Assembly (NCBI RefSeq): GCF_000420825.1
Contig: NZ_ATVR01000001.1
Location: 186,001-250,000, forward strand
Length of the DNA stretch: 64,000 nucleotides
Direction of reading: 5' to 3'
From: Butyrivibrio sp. AE2015
GTDB lineage: Bacteria; Bacillota; Clostridia; Lachnospirales; Lachnospiraceae
Shown: positions 1 through 9,346 of the stretch, piece by piece
Position numbering within the stretch: position 1 is the stretch's first letter
Layout of the letters: each line of letters starts with the position of its first letter
Notes under the pieces: generated by a model
Seen by the model: only the letters and a program-made list of their open reading frames with translations
What the model was told of the DNA's origin: nothing
Database searches by the model: none
Translations under genes and position numbers: made by a program

Positions 1-1
1 G

Positions 2-1699
2 CAGGAGAATCTTGCGAGCCAGCTATGTGAAGTTCTTTATCCAAATGATAATCATATTGCAGGAAAGGAGCTGAGACTTAAGCAGCAGTATTTCTTTATA
101 TCTGCTTCAGTTCAGACTGCTCTTCAGAGATATCTAAAACATCATGAGGACATTAGAAAGTTCTATGAAAAAAATGTATTCCAGCTCAATGATACGCATC
201 CAACTGTTGCAGTTGCTGAGCTTATGAGACTTCTCATGGATGAATACTATCTTTCATGGGATGAGGCTTGGGATGTAACAACCAAGACCTGCTGCTACAC
301 CAACCATACGATCATGGCAGAAGCTCTTGAAAAGTGGCCTGTAGACCTGTTCCAGAGACTTCTTCCCAGAATTTATCAGATTGTTGATGAGATCAACAGA
401 AGATTTGTTGATCAGATCATGCGCCAGTACTCGGGTTCAGCAGGAATCGATGTTCAGGCCAAGATCAGAAGCATGGCTATTCTCTATGACAACCAGGTTA
501 AGATGGCGCATCTTGCGATTGTAGGCGGACACTCAGTTAACGGTGTTGCAAGGCTCCACACAGAGATCCTTGAAAAGAGAGAGCTTAAGGATTTCTATGA
601 GATGATGCCTGAGAAATTCAACAATAAGACAAACGGTATCACCCAGAGAAGATTCCTTATGCATGCCAATCCTCTTTTGGCTGACTGGGTAACAGAAAAG
701 ATTGGTGATGACTGGATCGTTGACCTGTCACAGATGGAGAAACTCAAAGCTTTTGCTGACGACAAGAAAGCTCAGCAGGAGTTTATGGATATCAAGCTTC
801 AGAATAAGAAGCGCCTTGCCAAATATATCCTGAAACACAACGGAGTTGAAGTTGATCCTAAGTCAATCTTTGATGTTCAGGTAAAAAGACTTCACGAGTA
901 CAAGAGGCAGCTCCTTAATATCCTTCAGGTTATTCATAAGTATAACGATATCAAGACACATCCTAATAAAGACTTCTATCCAAAAACATATATCTTTGGC
1001 GCCAAGGCAGCAGCCGGTTACCTTACAGCAAAGCTTACTATCAAGCTAATCAATGCAGTAGCCGATGTTGTAAATAATGATCCTGATATTGGTGGAAAGA
1101 TCAAAGTTGTATTTATTGAGGACTACAGAGTTTCAAATGCAGAGCTTATATTTGCGGCAGCAGATGTATCAGAGCAGATTTCTACCGCTTCAAAAGAGGC
1201 TTCCGGTACAGGTAATATGAAGATGATGCTTAACGGAGCAGTAACTCTTGGAACTCTTGATGGAGCAAATGTTGAGATTGTTAACGAAGTTGGTGAAGAG
1301 AATGCATTTATCTTTGGTCTTACTTCGCAGGAAGTTATGGATTATGAGAGAAATGGCGGCTACAATCCAATGGACATCTACAACAGCAATCCTAATGTGA
1401 AGAAAGTTCTTGATATGCTGGTAGATGGAACTTTTTCTAAAGACAGAGAGCTCTTTAGACCGCTTTATAACTGCCTTTTAAACACAGTTAATTCCAACAA
1501 GGCAGATCAATACTTTATCCTTAAGGACTTTGAGTCATATCTTGAAGCCCAGAAGAGAATATCTGATGCATATCAGGATAAGAAGCGTTGGGCAAAAATG
1601 GCACTTCTTAATACTGCCAGCTGCGGAAAATTCTCATCTGACAGAACTATTCAGGAGTATGTTGACGATGTATGGCATCTTGATAAGCTTGAAATGTAA
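2..1699 (+). CDS. glgP: Glycogen/alpha-glucan phosphorylase, 5' end outside window
   Basis: This enzyme splits alpha-1,4-glucan with phosphate to release glucose-1-phosphate in the cytoplasm. The reading frame is open from base 2, so the gene starts upstream; about 565 residues remain of a family usually near 800. Family signatures seen are the stretch ending QQYFFISASVQ near the left edge, NDTHPTVAVAE, VQVKRLHEYKRQLLN, and the pyridoxal-phosphate segment GTGNMKMMLNG, whose first Lys is the expected cofactor-binding residue. It ends in TAA; the next gene starts 44 bases on. The C-terminal catalytic half looks complete. The assignment is firm; the preferred substrate (glycogen or maltodextrin) cannot be told. 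Confidence 0.96.
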   Translation, partial: QENLASQLCEVLYPNDNHIAGKELRLKQQYFFISASVQTALQRYLKHHEDIRKFYEKNVFQLNDTHPTVAVAELMRLLMDEYYLSWDEAWDVTTKTCCYTNHTIMAEALEKWPVDLFQRLLPRIYQIVDEINRRFVDQIMRQYSGSAGIDVQAKIRSMAILYDNQVKMAHLAIVGGHSVNGVARLHTEILEKRELKDFYEMMPEKFNNKTNGITQRRFLMHANPLLADWVTEKIGDDWIVDLSQMEKLKAFADDKKAQQEFMDIKLQNKKRLAKYILKHNGVEVDPKSIFDVQVKRLHEYKRQLLNILQVIHKYNDIKTHPNKDFYPKTYIFGAKAAAGYLTAKLTIKLINAVADVVNNDPDIGGKIKVVFIEDYRVSNAELIFAAADVSEQISTASKEASGTGNMKMMLNGAVTLGTLDGANVEIVNEVGEENAFIFGLTSQEVMDYERNGGYNPMDIYNSNPNVKKVLDMLVDGTFSKDRELFRPLYNCLLNTVNSNKADQYFILKDFESYLEAQKRISDAYQDKKRWAKMALLNTASCGKFSSDRTIQEYVDDVWHLDKLEM

Positions 1700-1743
1700 T
1701 ACCGGAAGTAGGCGTTGAGTGTTGTATTAGCGAGGGCAAATCA

Positions 1744-3672
1744 ATGACATATGATAATTTGTTTCACATGGCATTCTATTGTGCAGCAATTTTAGTGACC
1801 TTGACCTCAATTGTTTATACCAAAATACAGAAAAGAACTGATCTCAAGCAAAATAGGCTCTTTCTTTTGATGAACAATTTGGTTATCATCAACGCTTTTA
1901 CGTGTTTGTGCAGTGAGATTTTTGAGTCTTATCAGAATTCATTTTATTTGTTTTACGAGCTTCTGCTAGTATTTCAATTCTTATATTTTTTGATTCATAC
2001 GGCGCTGGCACCGGCGTTGTTCAATTATGTTATGGTGGTTACGGGGAGTCGTTCTGAAATCCCTGTAATCGCCAAAATTCTAAGTGTTATCCTCTTTGGG
2101 GTAAGTGGTTTTTTTGTCATCACAAATCCAATATTTCATTATGTATATTATTATGAAAATATGCGCTTTTACAGGAACTGGGCTGAAGGAATCCTGTATA
2201 TAATCGCGTTGGCCTTTATGATAGTAGCGTTTGTTAATCTGATGCTGTCGTGGAAAGCTTTGAGAAGACGCAGCAGATATGCGCTTGTTTATTTCTTTGG
2301 AATAACGCTTCTGGGCATTTCTGTTCAGTATTTTTATATAGGGATAAAGAGTGAGCTCTTCTGTGAAGCCCTGGCATTAATGGGAGTAATGCTGAGTGTT
2401 GAAAATGAAGATGACCGAATTGATGCAGAGACAGGAGTATACAACCGAAATGCCTTGAAAATGGATGTTGCTCGTGCACTTGCCACAAAGAAATGTCTTG
2501 ACATTATATGCATGAAAATAAGCAACATTGATGCCATAAGCAGGCTTACTGGAGTATCTAACTCAGAAGACATTATTTGTGAAGTGAGCTCATTCTTAAA
2601 GACAGTGGTTTCAAGGCAGTGTATTTATCATGTAAATTCCAATACTATTATCATGATATTTAGGTATGACAGTAATAAGAAGGCTGAAAAGGATATATTA
2701 AGAATCGCTGAAAAAATTAATGAGAGATTTGAAAATGACTGGCTTGTGGGAGGAATGGCAATAAAACTTGAGCCAGTCATTATGCTGTCCTCAGTGCCAA
2801 GTGGTATCCGTTCTTTAGATGAAGTTCTTTACATGGCAGAGTGCCCGATTCCTAAGGATATGGATGGAACCGTACTAAAAGATGAGGCGCTTGGCTTTTT
2901 GATCAGGAGATCAGGTGTTGAGAAAGCTATCTCAAAAGGACTTTCAGAGGGCGCATTTGAAGTATATTATCAACCGACATACAGTATGGATGGACTTAAG
3001 CTCCATGGAGCGGAAGCACTAATAAGACTTCATGATAAGGAATTGGGAGATATCTATCCTGATGAATTTATTCCGATAGCGGAGCAGACAGGATATATCG
3101 ATGAAATAGACGATTTTGTTCTGAGACAGGTGTGTGCATTTATTAAAAGCGGAGAACCCATGAAAATGGGCATGGACTGTATAAATGTTAATCTTTCGGT
3201 TCTCCAGTGCATGAGTGATGGATTTGTTCAAAAGATATTAAATATTGTTAATAGGTATGACATTCCAAGGTCATTTATCAATTTTGAAATAACAGAGTCT
3301 GTATCAGCCAATGATTATGAGCTTTTGAGTGATGTCATAAAAAAACTGAAAGAAAACGGGTTTCAGTTCTCCATGGACGACTATGGAACAGGTTATTCCA
3401 ACATGCACTCACTATTTACACTTGATTTTGATATCGTGAAGATAGATAAGAGTATTCTTTGGGATTCGGAGCTTAGTGAAAGGGGCCAGATTATTCTTGA
3501 AAGCTGTGTGCATATGCTGAAGCAGATGAAAAGAAAGATACTGGTTGAGGGAGTTGAGACAAAAGCACATATTGAGAAATTAAAACAGCTTGGAGTTGAC
3601 TATCTTCAAGGTTATTATTTTTCCAAGCCAATAACTAAAAATGAATTACTGGCATATTGTAAGGCGAGATAA
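1744..3672 (+). CDS. Membrane c-di-GMP phosphodiesterase (7TM-like, degenerate GGDEF, EAL)
   Basis: Predicted to hydrolyse cyclic di-GMP at the inner face of the membrane. Residues about 1-215 hold roughly seven hydrophobic segments, a likely sensor. Residues 230-385 are a GGDEF-like fold that begins with TGVYNRNAL but has no GGDEF signature (the site reads IFRYDSN), so it should not make c-di-GMP. Residues 395-640 form an EAL domain with its key residues present: GAEALIRL, INVNLS, NFEITES, MDDYGTGYSN, VKIDKS, VEGVET and LQGYYFSKP. GAGGG lies just before ATG 1744. It heads a three-gene operon with gaps of only 12 and 14 bases, which suggests that c-di-GMP turnover is linked to the two less known proteins downstream. 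Confidence 0.9.
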   Translation: MTYDNLFHMAFYCAAILVTLTSIVYTKIQKRTDLKQNRLFLLMNNLVIINAFTCLCSEIFESYQNSFYLFYELLLVFQFLYFLIHTALAPALFNYVMVVTGSRSEIPVIAKILSVILFGVSGFFVITNPIFHYVYYYENMRFYRNWAEGILYIIALAFMIVAFVNLMLSWKALRRRSRYALVYFFGITLLGISVQYFYIGIKSELFCEALALMGVMLSVENEDDRIDAETGVYNRNALKMDVARALATKKCLDIICMKISNIDAISRLTGVSNSEDIICEVSSFLKTVVSRQCIYHVNSNTIIMIFRYDSNKKAEKDILRIAEKINERFENDWLVGGMAIKLEPVIMLSSVPSGIRSLDEVLYMAECPIPKDMDGTVLKDEALGFLIRRSGVEKAISKGLSEGAFEVYYQPTYSMDGLKLHGAEALIRLHDKELGDIYPDEFIPIAEQTGYIDEIDDFVLRQVCAFIKSGEPMKMGMDCINVNLSVLQCMSDGFVQKILNIVNRYDIPRSFINFEITESVSANDYELLSDVIKKLKENGFQFSMDDYGTGYSNMHSLFTLDFDIVKIDKSILWDSELSERGQIILESCVHMLKQMKRKILVEGVETKAHIEKLKQLGVDYLQGYYFSKPITKNELLAYCKAR

Positions 3673-3684
3673 GGGGATAAGAAT

Positions 3685-4350
3685 ATGGTTGAATTAACGA
3701 ATGATGAGAAGAGAATATTAGCAGCAATTTCTTTTTGCTCAGAAGAGATAGAGAGTGGGAATCTTTGTGACGCAGATATTAAACTGCTTGAAGAAATGAG
3801 AGAAGTGAAAAAATATCTGGGAGAAAAATATCCTTCCTACACTTTTGAAATAACAGGATGTGATCCCAAGGCGGGAACCATCCGTGATTATAATGAGTGG
3901 TATTATAAGGCCCTGGAAGTAGAAAGAGATTCAGCTTTTATTGCCACATCAAAAGAAATAGGGGATAAGTATGAAATAAAGGATGATTTTTATGGGGAAA
4001 TAATCAAGAATGAAGCATTAAAGCAGTTAAAAGAGATACTTTCCAAACAGGAAATCCCGATAATCAAGATAGAAATTAGTTTTTGGGAGTGTTTGGGGAA
4101 CGAATACAAAGAGGATATTTCTGCCAAGGAAGTTCTGAATGGAAAAATTTTGGCTGGAAATGATATAAAAATTTTTTTGGATGATACCAAAATAGTCGAT
4201 AAAAACTACCAAAAGACCATAAAGCAAGTGGAAAACGCATTAAAAAACGAAGGTATTTGTGGAGAAGTATACATTGTAGTTATCAAGGATTTTGAAGCTG
4301 ATCCGGTAAAAGACAGACTTTTTTCTGACAGTTTTTCACTGGATCACTAA
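3685..4350 (+). CDS. Unknown 221-residue cytoplasmic protein
   Basis: I do not recognise this protein. It is soluble-looking, charged and rich in Lys, Glu and Ile, with no signal peptide or membrane segment. The first 50 residues look helical, and the middle contains a motif-like run GTIRDYNEWYYKAL. The ATG follows AAGGGGA at a good distance. It lies 12 bases after the EAL gene and 14 bases before the Mbeg1-like gene, so all three are probably co-transcribed. The coding sequence is as AT-rich as its neighbours and shows no sign of decay. No function is proposed. Confidence 0.8.
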   Translation: MVELTNDEKRILAAISFCSEEIESGNLCDADIKLLEEMREVKKYLGEKYPSYTFEITGCDPKAGTIRDYNEWYYKALEVERDSAFIATSKEIGDKYEIKDDFYGEIIKNEALKQLKEILSKQEIPIIKIEISFWECLGNEYKEDISAKEVLNGKILAGNDIKIFLDDTKIVDKNYQKTIKQVENALKNEGICGEVYIVVIKDFEADPVKDRLFSDSFSLDH

Positions 4351-4364
4351 TAGGGGATTATTGT

Positions 4365-5819
4365 ATGGGCGGTGAATGTGCTAGTAATATGACTGTTGAA
4401 GAGATTGTACTTATCAACAACCTGTTGTATTGTGAAAATCTTGGTGGTCCAAGAGGTACATTTCTTTCAAAGAATCAGGAATCGAGAACCATTGGCGATT
4501 ACATCAATGGGGTTCTTAGAAATGCTGCCCAAATTGAAAACGATAAAGAATACAGCACCGGAGTTACCGGGGCAGAGTATAAGGAAATCATGTGGGCGAT
4601 AAGGCCCAACGAGCACCTTAAAAACATAGTGATAAAAGAAGTCCATTATGAAAGCGAAGCAGCTGGTGGTGGAAGAAGCGCATATCTTTTTGATCCGTCT
4701 TGTAATGAAGCTATAGTGGCATTTAAAGGAACGCAAAGTGACGCTGAGTGGATAGACAATGTTTCAGGATTGTATCAGGTTCCTACAGAGTATCAGAGTA
4801 ATGCTCTTTCCTGGTTCAGAACATTGGATTTTAGCGGATGTGACATTATTACAGTAACAGGCCACTCCAAGGGCGGTAACAAATCAAAATTCATTACTAT
4901 CATGGATGACCGTGTGGATAGCTGCTTTTCTTTTGACGGGCAGGGCTTTTCTGACGAGTTTATACAGAAGTATGCAGTAAGGATCAGACAGAATCAGCAT
5001 AAGATAACCAATATAATTGCAGAGAGCGACTTTGTAAATATTCTTCTGAATGATGTTGGAAAAAAACAGTTTTATCTTGGAACAAATTATGGAAGGCTGG
5101 GATTTGCGGAGAATCATTGCGCAAATGCAATTGTTTTTTATGACAGCATAGGAGGAATGTCAGTGTGGAAAGCTTCCGGTCAGGACAAGAAAATGTCGGA
5201 TCTGGATGAAATGTTAAATAGCTTTATCAGGTCAGTCAGGATGACCACCAGAGAAAAAGTGGCCAGGATGCTGGGAAACGTTATTGTAAATGCCAAGGGT
5301 GGCAATACGGATAATTTGATATATGCTTTTTCAGATGAAAAATACTCAGATAGTGCAGCGCAGCTTATTGCATATGTTTTCAGATATAAGGCTGAGAAAC
5401 CTGAAATAGTAGCGTCCTTAAGAGAGGTGCTCAGTCAAAATGGTTTTAACACAGAAATGCTGGGGCTGGTGGACTTCATAACCAATCACGACATTCTCAT
5501 GGAATTTATAGGAAAAAAGCCTGGTGCAGTCCTTAGTATATTAAAAATGAGACATGCACCGGAGAGTATAACAGAATTTCTAAGAAGTCATCAGGAATTG
5601 TTTGGGCTATTAGTTCTGGTGGCACAAAAAATGAGAAAGATCAATCCTCTGCGCTATAGTGGAAAGGATCTTAATGCTGAAGATGAAAGCATAGTCATAA
5701 GAGCAGAATCAGGTTTTGTTATTTCAAAGAGAAAAATCCGCCTAATTGCTGAAAGTGCGCTGATACTTATAGTAATACTTATAATAAGTTTTCTGTTTGT
5801 AATAAAGCCGCAAATTTAG
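4365..5819 (+). CDS. Mbeg1-like (DUF2974) alpha/beta hydrolase with C-terminal membrane anchor
   Basis: This resembles the Mbeg1-like or DUF2974 branch of the class 3 lipase fold. The features are AIVAFKGTQSDAEWIDN around residues 110-125, a nucleophile elbow VTGHSKGGNKS near residue 165 with Ser in GHSKG, and CFSFDGQGFSDEF about 20 residues later, which is typical of the family. The C-terminal half is helical and unassigned. The last 25 residues are a single hydrophobic segment, so the catalytic part probably sits in the cytoplasm, tethered by its tail. There is no N-terminal signal. It is the last gene of the EAL operon. Its 3' end overlaps the convergent AraC-type gene by 4 bases. The substrate is unknown. 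Confidence 0.82.
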   Translation: MGGECASNMTVEEIVLINNLLYCENLGGPRGTFLSKNQESRTIGDYINGVLRNAAQIENDKEYSTGVTGAEYKEIMWAIRPNEHLKNIVIKEVHYESEAAGGGRSAYLFDPSCNEAIVAFKGTQSDAEWIDNVSGLYQVPTEYQSNALSWFRTLDFSGCDIITVTGHSKGGNKSKFITIMDDRVDSCFSFDGQGFSDEFIQKYAVRIRQNQHKITNIIAESDFVNILLNDVGKKQFYLGTNYGRLGFAENHCANAIVFYDSIGGMSVWKASGQDKKMSDLDEMLNSFIRSVRMTTREKVARMLGNVIVNAKGGNTDNLIYAFSDEKYSDSAAQLIAYVFRYKAEKPEIVASLREVLSQNGFNTEMLGLVDFITNHDILMEFIGKKPGAVLSILKMRHAPESITEFLRSHQELFGLLVLVAQKMRKINPLRYSGKDLNAEDESIVIRAESGFVISKRKIRLIAESALILIVILIISFLFVIKPQI

Positions 5820-6730
5820 TTCGGATCAGTTGAGGCCATATAGCGCTCCTTTATAAACTGCTCAACCTGCCTTAAGTGTTCTTTGCTTCCGGCCTTGGTA
5901 TCACTTTTGGGAAGAGATTTACGGTATTGTGATGGCGAAAGCTTTTTTTCCTGCCTGAATGCCTTAGAGAAGACCAAAGGATCGGAGTAGCCGCAGGAAA
6001 TTGCAATTGACTCAATGGATAAGGATGTCAGTTGAAGGAGTTCTGTAGCCTTTGCAATACGATAGCTTGAAAGATACTGCTGTGGCGATATCCCAAGACG
6101 ATTTTGAAAAAGTGTATACAGATAACTTCGATTGATACAGACATAGTCCGCTATGTCTGTTACTTTTATGGGATTGCAGTAATTACTTCTTACGAAGGCC
6201 TGAGCTTTTGTGACATAGTCATTGTCTGTTCCGGAATCGCTTTTGGGCGTGACGCTTAAACCTGAAGCGAGTACAGACAGGAACATTGCTAAAAGACCTG
6301 TTCGACGTAAATCGTCTTCAACACTGAAAGTGTTGTGGTCCATCATATCTTTTATAAGATTGTAAATTGTTTCGGATTTATCGCTTTTAAATATTGGCTG
6401 CTGTACTGATAAGCCGAGCTGCGAAACAATTGATTCAGCTTTTTTTCCACCGAAACCTATCCATGTATATGTCCAGGGGTCTTCCTCATCAGCCACATAA
6501 TAAGCCAGTTCATCGGGTACGATCAAAAATCCGTAATTTTCTTCCAGGGGATAGTTTTTTCCGCCAATAGAAAAAGAGCCTTTGCCGCTCATGATGTAGT
6601 GGATCATAAAATGAGGTTTGAGCGCTGGGCCAAAGCTATGGTGAGCCTCAGTTTTGGACATTCCGCAGCAATATACATATAGGTCATCTGATTCTTCAGT
6701 ATTAAAAAGAAGTTTATATGCTTTTTCCAT
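5816..6730 (-). CDS. AraC-family transcriptional regulator
   Basis: A 304-residue regulator with an N-terminal cupin-like ligand domain (residues about 15-150, including MIHYIMSGKGSFSIGG) and a C-terminal pair of helix-turn-helix motifs (about 185-285). The AraC signature is clear: YVCINRSYLYTLFQNRLG and then ISCGYSDPLVFSKAFRQ. Proteins of this layout usually sense sugars or oligosaccharides and control nearby uptake or glycosidase genes, but no such genes are adjacent here. It faces away from the xpaC-telA pair across a 139-base gap. AAAGGA precedes the ATG, and a TATAAT-like box lies at 6756-6761 on the minus strand. Confidence 0.92.
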   Translation of the reverse strand: MEKAYKLLFNTEESDDLYVYCCGMSKTEAHHSFGPALKPHFMIHYIMSGKGSFSIGGKNYPLEENYGFLIVPDELAYYVADEEDPWTYTWIGFGGKKAESIVSQLGLSVQQPIFKSDKSETIYNLIKDMMDHNTFSVEDDLRRTGLLAMFLSVLASGLSVTPKSDSGTDNDYVTKAQAFVRSNYCNPIKVTDIADYVCINRSYLYTLFQNRLGISPQQYLSSYRIAKATELLQLTSLSIESIAISCGYSDPLVFSKAFRQEKKLSPSQYRKSLPKSDTKAGSKEHLRQVEQFIKERYMASTDPN

Positions 6731-6797
6731 TTGTCTATCCTTTCTGTTAATCGGTATTATAGCATAAATAAATGCGTATAATTTGCGTTTTCATAAG

Positions 6798-6826
6798 TTG
6801 AATGTCTATTTCTTTTACTGTAAAAT
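6798..6826 (+). promoter_or_regulatory. Putative sigma-A promoter of xpaC-telA
   Basis: TTGAAT (6798-6803) and TAAAAT (6821-6826) are 17 bases apart, in the gap between the divergent AraC and XpaC genes. The predicted start is near 6833, leaving a leader of about 37 bases before the GGAGG site and GTG start at 6870. Confidence 0.5.
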
Positions 6827-6869
6827 ATACTTGCATTTGCGATTTATCTGTATGCAGTGGAGGCTAGTT

Positions 6870-8039
6870 GTGGATAATAATACTCAGGAAGTAATAAGAG
6901 CCAGCGGTGAGATTTTAAAAAGTGTGACCGCGGCCATAGATAAAAACGATTATAGCAGGCTTGCCAGTGATATTACAAACACCATAAAGTCAGTAAGCTT
7001 TGAAACAAAAACAACATACACAAGCGGAAACAGATCTTATCAGAATCAGAGCTATACAAGGACAGCTCAACCCCAAAAGTATCCGTTTTTCGCCAAAAAA
7101 GTCAGTAAATATAATGGTCTTTTAGATATTATAATTGGGGGTTCAATATTTGCGTGCATACTTCCGCTTGCTATTGTAGGTGGGGTTTTGGGAGGTATGG
7201 CATATGGAATTCCGGCTGCAGGTCTTTTGGCAGTGAATGCGATAGTTGTTTTGGCCGGAATAAGTAAACTTAAATTTGCCAAGCTTTTTCATCAGTATGG
7301 CAATATTGTGGGTAGCAACGAATATTTCAAGATCTCAGATCTTGCCAAGGCTGCTCTCAAGTCAGATTCTGAAGTGTTAAAAGATATTAAGAAGATGATA
7401 AAAAAAGGTTATCTGCCAAGAGCAAGGCTTGATGCTACAGAAACAACCTGTATGATAACAGATGAAGCTTATCAGCTTTACCTTGGTGCTGAGAAAGACA
7501 GACTTGAGAGAGAAAAAAGAGAGCTTGATCAGCAGAAGGCGGCAATAAACTTGGACAGCCGATCCAGAGAAAACCTTACAGGAGTAGAAGCAATCCTTGC
7601 TGACGGTGAGGAATACATTCAGTACGTTAGAGCTACTAATGATATCATTCCTGATACGGAAGATATGTCTAATAAGCTTTACAGACTTGAGAGCATCATG
7701 AACAGGATCTTTGGGCAGGTGAAAAAGAACCCTCAGAGCGCTGATGATCTTCACAAGCTTATGAACTATTATCTTCCAACTACCAAAAAACTTTTGGAAG
7801 CATATGTGGAATTGGATAGACAGACGGTTCAGGGAGAGAACGTTCAGCAGACCAAAAATGAGATAGATTCCGCAATGGATACGATAAATGAAGCTTTTGA
7901 GAAGCTTTTAGACAGTCTGTTCCAGGATATGGCATGGGATATTTCTTCAGATATTTCTGTTATGAAGACCATGATGGCGCAGGATGGACTTACAAGTGAA
8001 GGCGGCATGGCGATGCAGACTATGCCAAGGTCAGAGTGA
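6870..8039 (+). CDS. XpaC-like membrane protein, partner of TelA
   Basis: This matches the XpaC family (named after 5-bromo-4-chloroindolyl phosphate hydrolysis), found beside TelA-type tellurite-resistance genes. I chose GTG 6870 because GGAGG (6859-6863) lies 6 bases upstream; an in-frame TTG at 6783 has no such site and gives an odd Phe/Tyr-rich leader. The protein is then 389 residues. A soluble N-terminus is followed by two hydrophobic segments containing GGSIFACILPLAIVGGVLGG, a small helical module YFKISDLAKAALKSDSEVLK with the basic sequence KKGYLPRARLD, and a long charged helical region. telA follows after 66 bases. The function in this clade is not known; stress or toxic-anion resistance is inferred from the pairing. 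Confidence 0.82.
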   Translation: MDNNTQEVIRASGEILKSVTAAIDKNDYSRLASDITNTIKSVSFETKTTYTSGNRSYQNQSYTRTAQPQKYPFFAKKVSKYNGLLDIIIGGSIFACILPLAIVGGVLGGMAYGIPAAGLLAVNAIVVLAGISKLKFAKLFHQYGNIVGSNEYFKISDLAKAALKSDSEVLKDIKKMIKKGYLPRARLDATETTCMITDEAYQLYLGAEKDRLEREKRELDQQKAAINLDSRSRENLTGVEAILADGEEYIQYVRATNDIIPDTEDMSNKLYRLESIMNRIFGQVKKNPQSADDLHKLMNYYLPTTKKLLEAYVELDRQTVQGENVQQTKNEIDSAMDTINEAFEKLLDSLFQDMAWDISSDISVMKTMMAQDGLTSEGGMAMQTMPRSE

Positions 8040-8105
8040 TTAAAATTGTGATATGAACAGCGAATCAGCTGTTAATTGTATTGTATGAGGATTTAGGAGG
8101 AAAAA

Positions 8106-9266
8106 ATGGGAGTAGATTTAGAATTTGATGCAGCACCAGCTGCACCATCACTGACATTTGGGGCAGAGGAGCAGGCTCAGACAGCTACAGCTAAGGCACC
8201 TGAAGAGGAGAAAAAAGACAACGGAAATATTGCGATGGAAGCTCAGCTTTCAGCTGAAGAGCTTAAGCAGGTAGATGAGTTCAGCAAGCAGATTGATATT
8301 TCTAATTCAACAGGCATCATGAACTATGGTGTTGGCACACAGAAAAAGCTTGCAGATTTTTCAGAGAAAGCAATTGATAATGTCAAGACCAAGGACATGG
8401 GCGAAGTTGGTGATATGATCACTGACCTTGTTACACAGCTTAAGAACTTCGATGTTGAAGAGGAAGAAAAAGGCTTAAAGGCATTATTCAAAAAGAGTGC
8501 CAACAAGATTGAGTCATTAAAGGCCAAATACAGCAAGGTTGAGACAAATGTCCAGACAATCAGTAACGAACTTGAGAAGCATCAGGTAACACTTATGAAG
8601 GACGTTGAGCTTTTGGATAGAATGTATGATCTTAACCTCAATTATTTCAAAGAGCTTACAATGTACATCCTTGCAGGTAAAAAGAGACTTGAAGAAGAGA
8701 GAAACACTACTCTTGTAGAGCTTCAGAAAAAGGCTGCAGAATCAGGTCTTCCTGAGGACGCTGAGAAGGCAAAAGACTTTGCTAACAAGTGCGACAGATT
8801 TGAGAAAAAGATCTATGATCTGGAACTTACAAGAACAATTGCAATGCAGACAGGTCCACAGATCCGCATGGTCCAGAGTTCTGACACAGTAATGGCTGAA
8901 AAGATCCAGTCAACAATCGTAAATACAATTCCGCTTTGGAAGAACCAGATGGTAATCGCCATTGGTATTGAGCATGCAACTCAGGCTGCTCAGGCAGAGC
9001 GCGAAGTTAACGATATGACCAATAAGCTCCTTAGAAAGAATGCAGATGCACTTAAGACAGCTACTATTGAGAGTGCAAAAGAAGCAGAGAGAGGAATTGT
9101 TGATATTGAAACTCTTAAGCATACAAATGAGTCTCTTATCTCAACTCTCGATGAAGTGTTAAAGATTCAGACAGAAGGCAAGACAAAGCGTCGAGAAGCC
9201 GAGGCAGAGCTTGCTCAGATTGAGAATCAGCTTAAAGATAAGCTTTTGGAAGCTGCAAAGAACTAA
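8106..9266 (+). CDS. telA: TelA/KlaA-family toxic anion resistance protein
   Basis: A 386-residue cytoplasmic, almost entirely helical protein of the TelA family, linked in other bacteria to tellurite and other stress resistance; its biochemical role is poorly known. Family features are VDEFSKQIDISNSTGIMNYG near residue 58, the central LDRMYDLNLNYFKELTMYI block, and TGPQIRMVQSSDTVMAEKI followed by IPLWKNQMVIAIG. A long coiled coil ends the protein. A strong AGGAGG lies just before ATG 8106. It follows xpaC and is closed by a hairpin terminator at 9287. Confidence 0.93.
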   Translation: MGVDLEFDAAPAAPSLTFGAEEQAQTATAKAPEEEKKDNGNIAMEAQLSAEELKQVDEFSKQIDISNSTGIMNYGVGTQKKLADFSEKAIDNVKTKDMGEVGDMITDLVTQLKNFDVEEEEKGLKALFKKSANKIESLKAKYSKVETNVQTISNELEKHQVTLMKDVELLDRMYDLNLNYFKELTMYILAGKKRLEEERNTTLVELQKKAAESGLPEDAEKAKDFANKCDRFEKKIYDLELTRTIAMQTGPQIRMVQSSDTVMAEKIQSTIVNTIPLWKNQMVIAIGIEHATQAAQAEREVNDMTNKLLRKNADALKTATIESAKEAERGIVDIETLKHTNESLISTLDEVLKIQTEGKTKRREAEAELAQIENQLKDKLLEAAKN

Positions 9267-9286
9267 GATTTAAGAATATAAATGAG

Positions 9287-9322
9287 GGGGCGTAGAACCA
9301 TCAATGATTCTATGCTCCTTTT
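9287..9322 (+). terminator. Rho-independent terminator of xpaC-telA
   Basis: GGGGCGTAGAA pairs with TTCTATGCTCC, allowing two G-U pairs, around a short loop, and is followed by TTTT. It lies 20 bases past the telA stop. Confidence 0.7.
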
Positions 9323-9346
9323 ACTTATATGGGAAGGTAATACAGG

